A DNA stretch of 64,000 nucleotides from a virus: positions 1-64,000 of the IMG/VR virus record IMGVR_UViG_3300032224_000723. One strand, given 5' to 3'. Position numbers and translations under genes: made by a program. This document shows, one piece after another, positions 44,936 through 53,320 of this stretch (position 1 is its first letter; each line of letters opens with the position of its first letter). Below the pieces are notes generated by a model, which made no database searches, was not told the origin of the DNA, and saw nothing but the letters and a program-made list of their open reading frames with translations.

Positions 44936-45626
44936 ATTAAATTCTGACGTTAAAATAATTGATACAAAGAAGAAATTCTTTAATCAATATTTGTACAAAG
45001 CCGTGGTAAACACGCCTTTCTGCAGACTTATTTTAAGTAATCAAGTTAATTTAACCGCCGAATTTCAAAGGCGACTTGATTTGAGTCGACATTATAATTA
45101 TGGAGGTAGTTGGAATAAAAAGAACACTTCCACTAAAGCTAATATAAGTGAGATATCATATTATCAAAATCTTAGACTAAGAAATATAGACGAGTTAAAA
45201 TTTAGAGTAGAAGAACCTTATCTTTCAATTTACTCCAACGATGAAAAATATTTGTACGATATTGTTTCTCAAGCTGGTAGTACAGTTACAGAAATACATA
45301 AACCTGCAAGTGAATCCGCCAAAGATATTTTGAATCAAGGCAACATTGTTATTAAAAAAGCCTCAGACTACGAGTATAAAGTTGTACTAAGAGAAAGCAG
45401 TGCAATTTCATTCGAAGTTCGAGAACAAGTATATAACTATTTGATTGGTTTAAATGACGCTGTCAGAATGACTAGAAGTTGTAAACGCAATCTAACTGAG
45501 CGCCATTATTGGTTTACCAGTACATATTTTTATACCAAAGATCCGTCGGTGCTGACGTTTTTGAATTTAATTAGTCCGGACATAGTGTCAGGAATTTTTA
45601 AACTCACTGTGGCTATCGATAAATAA
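44919..45626 (+). CDS. Hypothetical protein, unknown
   Basis: 235 residues from ATG 44919, overlapping the ClpA-like gene by 17 bases; TTG codons at 44904, 44922 and 44925 are alternatives. Basic and rich in Tyr, Ser and Asn: NYGGSWNKKNTSTKANISEISYYQNLRLRNIDELKFRVEEPYLSIYS. The middle ITFE-type strands and the ends NRNLTERHYWFTSTYFYTKDP are not known to me. Possibly a virion or nucleic-acid-related protein. Confidence 0.6.
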   Translation: MLLWSKLNSDVKIIDTKKKFFNQYLYKAVVNTPFCRLILSNQVNLTAEFQRRLDLSRHYNYGGSWNKKNTSTKANISEISYYQNLRLRNIDELKFRVEEPYLSIYSNDEKYLYDIVSQAGSTVTEIHKPASESAKDILNQGNIVIKKASDYEYKVVLRESSAISFEVREQVYNYLIGLNDAVRMTRSCKRNLTERHYWFTSTYFYTKDPSVLTFLNLISPDIVSGIFKLTVAIDK

Positions 45627-45648
45627 TTGTATATTCAAGGAGCCTTAG

Positions 45649-45813
45649 ATGGCAAAAGTTCAAGAAGAAGTAATCGTAATCACCGTCAGTAAATTAGTTA
45701 AAAATGACGAAACATCAACAGAGATAGTTGCCGACGATGTTATCACAGCATTAACATCAGTGGCAGAAGAATTACTCGGCAACGGAGTTGTTGTCGAAGT
45801 TAATAAAGCATAA
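45649..45813 (+). CDS. Small conserved phage protein (54 aa)
   Basis: MAKVQEEVIVITVSKLVKND to VVVEVNKA, 54 residues, a beta-alpha-beta pattern with an acidic middle (EIVADDVITALTSVAEELLG). AAGGAG at 45637-45642 gives a strong ribosome site, and GATAAATA (45618-45625) a late box. Common among T4-like phages as a hypothetical; function unknown. Confidence 0.65.
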   Translation: MAKVQEEVIVITVSKLVKNDETSTEIVADDVITALTSVAEELLGNGVVVEVNKA

Positions 45814-45835
45814 TCAACAAACTAGAAAGAAATCA

Positions 45836-46768
45836 ATGAGCGATAAAAAATCAGTAAGCGCAAAAGAAATCATGACTAACTTGGGTGCATCAAAAACTCC
45901 TGTACCCAAATTAACAAAACCAATTATGCCTGTTCCAGGCGGCATGGTTCAAAGCCAACCACAGCAACAAGGTCAACAATTTGACTTTAGCAAAGTGCAT
46001 GTTCACTTTGCTGTTCCATGTTATGGCGGTATGGTAAGTGAGCCAACAATGACCAGCTTCTTGCGTTTTACATTAATGGCAGCTAAAATTGGTCTAAACT
46101 GGAGTTTAGACACAATGGTCAATGAAAGTCTTGTAACTCGTGCTCGTAATAACTTGTGCGCTAAGATGATGACCAACGATCAAGCAACACATTTTATGTT
46201 TATTGACGCAGACATTCGCTTTGAACCAGAAGCTATCTTTGGTATGATTGCTTGCGACAAGGACGTTATCGGTGGATTGTATCCTAAAAAATCTTTGCCC
46301 ATTGACTACGTTATTAACTTGAAAAATGGTGGACGTATTGAAGGTCCTATTTTCCAAGTCGACACACAGGGCACAGGTTTCTTGTTGTTTAAGAAACATG
46401 TATATCAAAAACTAGTCAATGCACATCCAGAATGTAAGTATGTTGACGACATTGGTCTAGGCAAACAGTTCGAGCCTTTCATGTACAGTATTTTTGACAC
46501 AGTGATCGACGAGCGTGGTCATTACTTGAGTGAAGACTGGACATTCTGCCGTCGCTGGCAAGCACTGGGTGGCGACATTTGGGCCGATAGTCGTGTATTG
46601 TTGAACCACATCGGACACTATGAATTCAAGGGTGACTTGAGTGCATTGGAACGCAAAGGTTTGAAACGTGTTGATGTTAATACTCCTGAAGGTAGAGCGG
46701 CAGTTGAAGCTCAACTAAAGGCTGCACAAGAACAACAAGCACAACAAAATGAGCCAGCCACAGCTTGA
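45836..46768 (+). CDS. Glycosyltransferase-like (GT-A fold)
   Basis: 310 residues from ATG 45836. After a Pro/Gln-rich N-terminal tail of about 55 residues, VHVHFAVPCYGGMVSEPTMTSFL starts the fold. SLVTRARNNLCAKMM and THFMFIDADIRFEPEAIFGMI contain the D-x-D metal motif of GT-A enzymes, and GTGFLLFKKHVYQKL, YLSEDWTFCRRW (E-D-W) follow. The sequence suits glycosyltransferases of T4-like phages that probably decorate virion proteins. It overlaps the next gene by 20 bases. Confidence 0.82.
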   Translation: MSDKKSVSAKEIMTNLGASKTPVPKLTKPIMPVPGGMVQSQPQQQGQQFDFSKVHVHFAVPCYGGMVSEPTMTSFLRFTLMAAKIGLNWSLDTMVNESLVTRARNNLCAKMMTNDQATHFMFIDADIRFEPEAIFGMIACDKDVIGGLYPKKSLPIDYVINLKNGGRIEGPIFQVDTQGTGFLLFKKHVYQKLVNAHPECKYVDDIGLGKQFEPFMYSIFDTVIDERGHYLSEDWTFCRRWQALGGDIWADSRVLLNHIGHYEFKGDLSALERKGLKRVDVNTPEGRAAVEAQLKAAQEQQAQQNEPATA

Positions 46769-47210
46769 AACTGAAACACTGTCATTCCGTATAGGATTAA
46801 GTGGAACATACTGGAATCGTAGACCCGATTTCAGTGTGTTGATTAATGACAAAGAATTAGCTAAAGGATCTATTACTGAACCCAGTGAGCAAGTTCAGTA
46901 TATAGACTTTAGCTATGATTTTGTAGAAAATTCTACGAACAAATTACAAATCCGACTCACTAACAAAGATAACTCGGATGTCGTACAAAACGAAGATTGT
47001 ACTGAAATCCTCAAAGACATGTTGCTAAACATTGTTAGTATAGAAATAGATGACATTGATTTAGGGCAGTTAGTTTGGAGTTGTAGTAAATTTATTGCTG
47101 ATGACCCCAATCGACCAACACTAGCAAAATGTGTTAACTTAGGTTGGAACGGTGCATATACCATAGAATTTTCCAGCCCATTTTATCTGTGGTTACTTGA
47201 AAATATTTGA
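46749..47210 (+). CDS. Beta-sandwich-like phage protein, unknown
   Basis: 153 residues. ETLSFRIGLSGTYWNRRPDFSVLINDKELAKG, VQYIDFSYDFVENSTNKLQIRLTNKD and SPFYLWLLENI suggest an all-beta, carbohydrate-binding-module-like sandwich. A shorter protein of similar design is at 51996-52298. Glycosyltransferase next door fits a glycan-related role. Unproven. Confidence 0.6.
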   Translation: MSQPQLETETLSFRIGLSGTYWNRRPDFSVLINDKELAKGSITEPSEQVQYIDFSYDFVENSTNKLQIRLTNKDNSDVVQNEDCTEILKDMLLNIVSIEIDDIDLGQLVWSCSKFIADDPNRPTLAKCVNLGWNGAYTIEFSSPFYLWLLENI

Positions 47211-47240
47211 TAGCTAAATACTACATTAACTGATTGTAGT

Positions 47241-49952
47241 ATGTTCATTACCGATTTATTTGAAGCAAAAAACACGCCTGTGATAGTAACATATCCAGGA
47301 CGCTTCCAACCCTTTCATCAAGGCCATGCAGGTGTATTTGCTGAACTGCAAAAACTCTTTGGCAAAAATAATGTTTATATCCTAACCAGCAACGATCAAT
47401 CAGGACCTAAGAGTCCTTTTAATTTTGCTGACAAACGTCAACTAATGACGGCTGCGGGTGTTCCTGGAGATCACATTGTACAGACTACTGCAATGTACGC
47501 ACTTCCAGAAGGATTTGACCCACGCAATACTATATTTGTCACAGCAGTGGGCGCACCCGATGCTGATAGACTAAACCCAGACTCAGTACTCAAAAGAGAC
47601 AAAAAAGACAAAGACGGCAATATAATAAAGCCTGCAGGCAGTCCAGGATACTACAAGACTTGGGGTGGTGCGGCTCAAGCAGTCACAGCAGATCAACACG
47701 GATATGTTGTTGTAATTCCTGAAATACACAAAGAAGTTAAAATTAAAGATCGTGTCTACGATGTAAGTCATGGCACAGAATGTCGTAACCTATGGAATAT
47801 GATACGTGGTGATGCTAAAGCCAGGTCAGAATTTTTAAGTCAGTTATATGGTAGACCTGATGCTAAGTTAGGACAAATATTTGACAAGATTCCTGCAGCA
47901 GTAGCAGAAGGTGATCCAGCGACTGCCACAAGAGGAGATCCTCATCCTGAAAATGATTTTTATTTTCCCGTCAAAGATCAATGGCCTGAAAAACTTGGCC
48001 CAATGGGCAAAGTGGCAGAAGATGCACCTCCTGGTGCCAAAGCTGAACGTATGGTCAAGCATATTAAAAAAGGATATGCTCGGGACGGTAAACTAACTGA
48101 CAAAGAAAAATCAATTGCTTTTGCCACAGCATGGAAGGCACACAATGCTGGAAAAGTAGAAGAAACAGATATCAATGCAGTAGTAGACACTAATACAGAT
48201 GCCCGCGGGAAACAAGATACATTAGGACTTAATGTTGGCACAAAAGTGGGCCCAGGTAATGCATCAGTACAACCAATAGCATCAGTTTCCCAAGACTATG
48301 ACCCAACACAAGTAACTGCTGGTGTTAATGCAAATTATGGATTGGATGTGGGCAAGGGCAGTGTCACTGCTGGCGTTACAAGAATGAGGGGCATGCCTAA
48401 CAACCAATTTAATCTACAAGCAAACTATCCAGTGGGCAGTGGCAATTTTAATGCTGGAGTATCTAGCTCCAAAGATCAGCCAAATAATATTAATCTAGGA
48501 TACTCTAATGGTGGATTTAATATTGGTTACAATCAATCTCAAGATGGTAAAAATAAAAATCTAGTAGCCAAATACACAAAGACTTTTGAAGAGTGGAGTC
48601 AAAAGTATAAGAAAAGTATCAACTGTAGTCATCCAAAAGGCTTTAGTCAAAAGGCTCATTGTGCTGGTAAAAAGAAACACAATGAAAGCATTGAAATGGA
48701 AATGACATGCCCTGATTGTGGCATGTGCGAAACACACGGTGATCATTCAAAAAATAAATTAGACGAATTAAAGTGCTGGCCAGGTTATACTAGAGTTCAA
48801 GGTGTACCAGCTGGTGCTCCAGGTAGTTGCAAAAAGAAAAAGAAAACTAACGAAGCAGGATCACCGGCACAACAAGCCGCTATTGCTATTGCAATGAAAA
48901 AAGCTGGCAAGAAACCAAAGCACGTTGACGAAGATGCTGCCGGAGTAGGTGTTGTTGCCACAAATAAGAAAATGGCAAGAGATCCACGTTACTCTACTAG
49001 TATGACAGTAGATGTACATCCAGACACTCCCAAGAAACAACTCAAAGCACTGAAACTTGCTGAAATGAAACCCAGCGACTTTGAAATAAGAAACTTTGAA
49101 AAGCTGGATACTATATTAGCAGAACTATGCCGGCAAGTTATTGCACATCAAAAAAACGATGCCGACTATTGGGGTATGGTGGCTGCTTGTGTTGTTGATC
49201 CCGATGACAACGTAGTACCCGGCATTAATTATTTAGACGATAGCGGCAAGCGTGTTCACGCAGAACGTGCAGCCATTGATTCCTATCGTGAACACTTTGG
49301 CGAAATACCTGAAGGCAGTATCATTGTTACTACACTAAGCCCTTGCTGTCATCCATTGGAAGAACGCTATGGTGAAAGTTGTACTGAACTAATCAACGAC
49401 ACAGACGTACACAAAGTCTATTGTGGATACAAAGATCCTACGCAAGAACAAACAATGAATCGTACATTCCATATAATGCAGACACGTAATGCTAGCATTG
49501 TGGAACTATGTAAATCATTTGCAGATACATTTCTTGGCAAAATAAACGAAGAAACTGAAAACAAACACAGCATTGACGAAGATGAAATGATGGTCATGGT
49601 CCGAGAGTTTTTGCCAGTGGCTATGAAGGATTTAAAGATTAAACGTCTACCACACATTGTGCTACAACCTTATGTAGAAGAACACGATGGACAAGCAACA
49701 TTTGGTAGATTTGTTGATTCTGAAGAACGCATTTATCTGGGCATTGCGGATCGTCATCCTGTGGACATACTACGCACATTAGCACATGAACTAGTACATT
49801 TTAAACAGTACGAAGATGATAAGATGTATCCAGGTGCTGGCCAAACAGGTAGCCCGATTGAAAACGAAGCACACGTTGTAGCAGGCATTATCATGCGTCA
49901 CTTTAATAAAAAGTATCCCATGGCCATTAAGTCCAAACCCCTGGAGTTATAA
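47241..49952 (+). CDS. Large fusion protein: nucleotidyltransferase + deaminase-like + HExxH metallopeptidase
   Basis: 903 residues with a propeptide-like start (MFITDLFEAKN). Domain 1 (about 10-215): cytidylyltransferase-like, H26-Q-G-H29 in PGRFQPFHQGHAGVF. A Gly/Asn-rich middle (300-440) resembles a beta-repeat. Cys-rich linkers (INCSHPKGFSQKAHC, MTCPDCGMCETHGDH) could bind zinc. A deaminase-like domain (about 645-720): HAERAAID and TLSPCCHPLEERYGESC. C-terminal domain (about 780-903): zinc peptidase TLAHELVHFKQYED (H-E-x-x-H near 848). The enzyme domains may be packed in the capsid and injected. The fusion is unusual; activities are inferred from motifs. Confidence 0.75.
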   Translation: MFITDLFEAKNTPVIVTYPGRFQPFHQGHAGVFAELQKLFGKNNVYILTSNDQSGPKSPFNFADKRQLMTAAGVPGDHIVQTTAMYALPEGFDPRNTIFVTAVGAPDADRLNPDSVLKRDKKDKDGNIIKPAGSPGYYKTWGGAAQAVTADQHGYVVVIPEIHKEVKIKDRVYDVSHGTECRNLWNMIRGDAKARSEFLSQLYGRPDAKLGQIFDKIPAAVAEGDPATATRGDPHPENDFYFPVKDQWPEKLGPMGKVAEDAPPGAKAERMVKHIKKGYARDGKLTDKEKSIAFATAWKAHNAGKVEETDINAVVDTNTDARGKQDTLGLNVGTKVGPGNASVQPIASVSQDYDPTQVTAGVNANYGLDVGKGSVTAGVTRMRGMPNNQFNLQANYPVGSGNFNAGVSSSKDQPNNINLGYSNGGFNIGYNQSQDGKNKNLVAKYTKTFEEWSQKYKKSINCSHPKGFSQKAHCAGKKKHNESIEMEMTCPDCGMCETHGDHSKNKLDELKCWPGYTRVQGVPAGAPGSCKKKKKTNEAGSPAQQAAIAIAMKKAGKKPKHVDEDAAGVGVVATNKKMARDPRYSTSMTVDVHPDTPKKQLKALKLAEMKPSDFEIRNFEKLDTILAELCRQVIAHQKNDADYWGMVAACVVDPDDNVVPGINYLDDSGKRVHAERAAIDSYREHFGEIPEGSIIVTTLSPCCHPLEERYGESCTELINDTDVHKVYCGYKDPTQEQTMNRTFHIMQTRNASIVELCKSFADTFLGKINEETENKHSIDEDEMMVMVREFLPVAMKDLKIKRLPHIVLQPYVEEHDGQATFGRFVDSEERIYLGIADRHPVDILRTLAHELVHFKQYEDDKMYPGAGQTGSPIENEAHVVAGIIMRHFNKKYPMAIKSKPLEL

Positions 49953-51466
49953 TGCGAGCACATGAGTTTATAACAGAAGCCAAAACAACCCGAGAAGATT
50001 TTGAGGGCATGACCATTGAGATGGTTAAGAATGGTCATGTATTAGTGATCAATGCGCTTGATGATTGGGGCAATAACGTATTGGGTTCTGTTGCTTTTAA
50101 CATTGGCGATGACAATGAACTAGATCCGCAAGACTTAAAAGTTGATGAAAGATATCAAGGTCAAGGTATTGCTAAAATAATGTATGATTATGCAAAAAGC
50201 AAAGGCTACGAGATTCATCGTAGCTATGACCAGACTGATGCAGGCAAGGGTTTTTGGGACAAGCATCGCGGAGAAGATGTTCGTGTTTGGGAAGCCTTTA
50301 ACCGACCTTATAAAGGTAAATGGGAAAAGAGTGAATATAGTGGTAGTGTTGATGTATTAACCAAGTTGCCTGACGGAACACATTTGAGTATTATGTTCAA
50401 TGATGAAGGTGATGGAGAATATCAAGTTGAATTTCATAGAAACAATAGTCAATCAGTTACTGGCGAAGGTGACGCTCAACGAATATTTGCCACAGTATTA
50501 GCAGCCATACAAACATTCATTAAAAAATACAAACCCTGGCGTTTAACATTCTCTGCAAGTAAAGAAATAGACATGGACGCAGATTATGACCAGGCACGAT
50601 TTAATCCAGAAAGTCGTGCTAAGTTATACAACAGAATGGTACAGCGTTATGCAAGAGCATGGGGTTATGAGGATTATGCTGAGGATCATGGCGACCAAAT
50701 CACATATGAACTTACACAATTAAAGCAAGGTGCAGTAAAAGAAGATGTTCGTGTTTGGGAAGGCAAACAAACTGTTACTGAATACAGAGATAGGATGTAT
50801 CAATATCTCAAGAGTATTGTTCCAAATTGGCCAGACTATATTGTAAAAGATTGGTTATATGCCAACTTTGCCAAAGGACCAACACAAACCGCCAACTGGA
50901 GTTTTGAAACTATAGGAAAAGATATTCCTGTTATGTTAAAGGACATGGGACTAAGCGTTAACACCAATTGGCAACTTGTACCTAATATGAAGTTTACGAT
51001 GAACATGTGGGAACCAAAAACTTTAAAACGCCTACAAGCCAGAGCAGGTGGTAATACTAAAAGTGCGGACCCTATGGTACATATACCTGCCAATGATGCC
51101 GAACGTCATGCCACACAGGCTGCACTTGCAAAGCAACAAGGCGGTGTGCGTAATGAGCCTGTTATCTTAATGAAAACTGCACAAGGTTATGAATTGCTTG
51201 AAGGCTGGCATAGAACTATACAACATTTTGCTATGTATCCACAAGGTTATACTGGTCCAGCTTATGTAGCAGTAGCTGGTGCTGTACAAGAAAACTTTGC
51301 CGACGGACGTAATCCACAAGACAAAGGCGATAGCAAACGCTATCATGTACCTACTAAAAGCAGTGTCAGCAACTTACGCAAATTTGCTAAAAGTCACAGT
51401 GGACGTGCGGCACAGTTAGCACATTGGGCCGCAAATATGAAAGCTGGCAGGGCTAAAAAGAAATGA
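49952..51466 (+). CDS. Capsid-targeted-type protein with GNAT and ParB-like parts
   Basis: 504 residues. The start MRAHEFITEAKTTRED is like a T4 internal-protein propeptide (cut after I-T-E). A GNAT acetyltransferase follows (VDERYQGQGIAKIMYDYAKSKGYEI). Two copies of EDVRVWE, encoded by the same 22 bases at 50273-50294 and 50741-50762, flank a third region. Further on EPVILMKTAQGYELLEGWHRTIQHFAMYP resembles the ParB/Srx fold (nucleotide-dependent). The end NLRKFAKSHSGRAAQLAHWAANMKAGR is a basic tail common in such phage proteins. Possibly injected with DNA. Confidence 0.7.
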   Translation: MRAHEFITEAKTTREDFEGMTIEMVKNGHVLVINALDDWGNNVLGSVAFNIGDDNELDPQDLKVDERYQGQGIAKIMYDYAKSKGYEIHRSYDQTDAGKGFWDKHRGEDVRVWEAFNRPYKGKWEKSEYSGSVDVLTKLPDGTHLSIMFNDEGDGEYQVEFHRNNSQSVTGEGDAQRIFATVLAAIQTFIKKYKPWRLTFSASKEIDMDADYDQARFNPESRAKLYNRMVQRYARAWGYEDYAEDHGDQITYELTQLKQGAVKEDVRVWEGKQTVTEYRDRMYQYLKSIVPNWPDYIVKDWLYANFAKGPTQTANWSFETIGKDIPVMLKDMGLSVNTNWQLVPNMKFTMNMWEPKTLKRLQARAGGNTKSADPMVHIPANDAERHATQAALAKQQGGVRNEPVILMKTAQGYELLEGWHRTIQHFAMYPQGYTGPAYVAVAGAVQENFADGRNPQDKGDSKRYHVPTKSSVSNLRKFAKSHSGRAAQLAHWAANMKAGRAKKK

Positions 51467-51999
51467 AACTTGTTGAGTTTAGTCCACTGACTTTGCCGGG
51501 TAGTTTCCATCGCGGATTAGTGTTCAACAAGTTATGGCTAATACACGAATTAGAAAAAATACAAAATAGTTTTAGTACAATCTACATACTGGGATCATGG
51601 TATGGAAACATGAGTATTTTACTGGCACGAAGTTCCATTGAATTTGACCATATAGTCAACGTAGACACTGATAAACAAGCAATGGTTACTGGGCAACGGA
51701 TAGCTCAACACATGGGCATTGATGATAAAATTGAGCCAATGGTCAAAGATGCTAATGCGTTAGACTATAGACAATTAGATTCTGATGGATTGGTAATAAA
51801 TTGTAGTTGCCATGACATGACCAATCAAGGCTGGTTTGATAATATTCCCCAGGGAGTTATGGTAGCATTACAAAGTAGAGACGATGTCAATGACGATTTA
51901 ACTGATTACGCATTGAGTCAAACACTGTTTGAAGGCACCAAGCAATTACGTGATCCAGAAACAGAATATACTAGCATATTAAAAATAGGTATAAAATGA
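51463..51999 (+). CDS. SAM methyltransferase-like protein
   Basis: 178 residues. STIYILGSWYGNMSILLARSS is a modified motif I (G-S-W-Y-G), followed by IVNVDTDKQAMVTGQRIA (acidic end of strand 2) and DGLVINCSCHDM (motif IV-like). A Rossmann methyltransferase fold is likely, but the usual D-x-G-x-G is changed, so binding of SAM is not certain. ATGA overlaps on both sides. Confidence 0.65.
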   Translation: MKLVEFSPLTLPGSFHRGLVFNKLWLIHELEKIQNSFSTIYILGSWYGNMSILLARSSIEFDHIVNVDTDKQAMVTGQRIAQHMGIDDKIEPMVKDANALDYRQLDSDGLVINCSCHDMTNQGWFDNIPQGVMVALQSRDDVNDDLTDYALSQTLFEGTKQLRDPETEYTSILKIGIK

Positions 52000-52298
52000 A
52001 CGAAGTAAAAATTACAGCAGATATCTACTGCGATCACAATTTTAGACCACTTGAGTTTGCTACAGATGGGGAAAAGTCCTATAGAGTATATGTAAACGAC
52101 GACTTAATAACAGAACGCACATATATTTGGCATAATAACGAATACTTTGTGCGGGAAAACATTGTAGTTAGGTTACCTGCAGGCGAACACAAATTTAAAG
52201 TAGTACCGGCGTATCCATTCTTTAATGTATTTTTCTTTAAAAACTTTACAGTAAATGATCAGTTACAACTTTATGATGGCCAATTCCATATAGACTAA
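51996..52298 (+). CDS. Small beta-rich phage protein, unknown
   Basis: 100 residues. MNEVKITADIYCDHNFRPLEF, VYVNDDLITERTYIWHNNEYFVRENIVVRLPAGEHKFKVVPA and FFKNFTVNDQLQLY look like a compact beta-sandwich similar in design to 46749-47210. ATGA overlap with the methyltransferase-like gene. Function unknown. Confidence 0.6.
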   Translation: MNEVKITADIYCDHNFRPLEFATDGEKSYRVYVNDDLITERTYIWHNNEYFVRENIVVRLPAGEHKFKVVPAYPFFNVFFFKNFTVNDQLQLYDGQFHID

Positions 52299-52324
52299 TA
52301 AATATAACATATTGAGGATTTCAC

Positions 52325-53317
52325 ATGAAAAGCTACGATTTTTTAACTGAAGGCATTGTCGAAGACGCACACGAAATGCACCAGGATCACGAAGTACAAA
52401 TGGCACGTAAGGACTGCTACCAAGCCGCAGAAAATGCTATTGCACTACACAAACTACTGCGTCACGTCAGTGAAAATCAAGGCATTGAGGGATGGGTAGC
52501 TGCTAAAATTACATTGGCCAGCGACTACTTGAACACAGTGCGTGAATACTTGGAATACGAACTAATGAATCAGCACAGCGAGCCAATGGCCGGTGCTCCT
52601 GTTAGTGTTGAGTTTCCTATTGCCGAAAGTCGTCAGATAGACGAAAGCAAAATGAAGGATCTAGACTTAGATTTAAAAAAGCCTCCAGTGGGCATGACAG
52701 ATCAAGCGTTTAAGAAAAAATACAACATGACCAAAGCAGAAGCTAATTCTAAGTTTTCTGCTAAAAAAGAAGTTGAAGAAGGCGTCATTGGTAAAAAGAA
52801 GCCTAAAGCAGATAGTTACCACATTGTTGGCAAAGATGGCAAGCCAGTAAACCTAGCTAGTTATAATGACCGTGCAAGTGCTGAAAAGGATCGTGACGAA
52901 AAACATCCTGGTGCTAAAGTACAACAAGTTGGCGCAAGAGGTAAAGTTAAAGGTGTTACAGAAAATGTTGATGCCAATACAATTTGGAATCAATATGGTC
53001 ATTACTCTAAGGATGACTTAATGCAGGAATTCCCACAATTAAGTCCTAAAGATGCACAGACTATTGTTAACTTTGCTGAATATGGTTGGACAAATATGCC
53101 TAACCGTCAAGAGTATAGAGATGAAGTAATAAAGAGAGTACTACATGCTATGAGCGGACGACAAGGTGTTTCAGAAATGAGCGCAGGTAGTGTTGCTACT
53201 GTGGTCAATCCTACACCTAAGAACAAAGCAAAAGTAGGTACACTGTTTGGTGGCACTTATCAAAGAGAAGAAGCAGATACTCCTTCTAAAAAAAGAATGT
53301 TTAATAAAAAGGCCTAA
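52325..53317 (+). CDS. Capsid-targeted-type phage protein
   Basis: 330 residues. The start MKSYDFLTEGIVEDAHEM fits a capsid-targeting propeptide (cut after L-T-E). The following domain (MARKDCYQAAENAIALHKLLRHVSENQGIEGWVAAKITLASDYLNTVREYLEYEL) is a helical unit common in T4-like phage proteins. It continues with basic, low-complexity linkers (KKKPKADSYHIVGKDGK) and a helical region near 215-275. A late box (AATAAATA, 52299-52306) and GAGG precede it. Confidence 0.66.
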   Translation: MKSYDFLTEGIVEDAHEMHQDHEVQMARKDCYQAAENAIALHKLLRHVSENQGIEGWVAAKITLASDYLNTVREYLEYELMNQHSEPMAGAPVSVEFPIAESRQIDESKMKDLDLDLKKPPVGMTDQAFKKKYNMTKAEANSKFSAKKEVEEGVIGKKKPKADSYHIVGKDGKPVNLASYNDRASAEKDRDEKHPGAKVQQVGARGKVKGVTENVDANTIWNQYGHYSKDDLMQEFPQLSPKDAQTIVNFAEYGWTNMPNRQEYRDEVIKRVLHAMSGRQGVSEMSAGSVATVVNPTPKNKAKVGTLFGGTYQREEADTPSKKRMFNKKA

Positions 53318-53320
53318 GCT

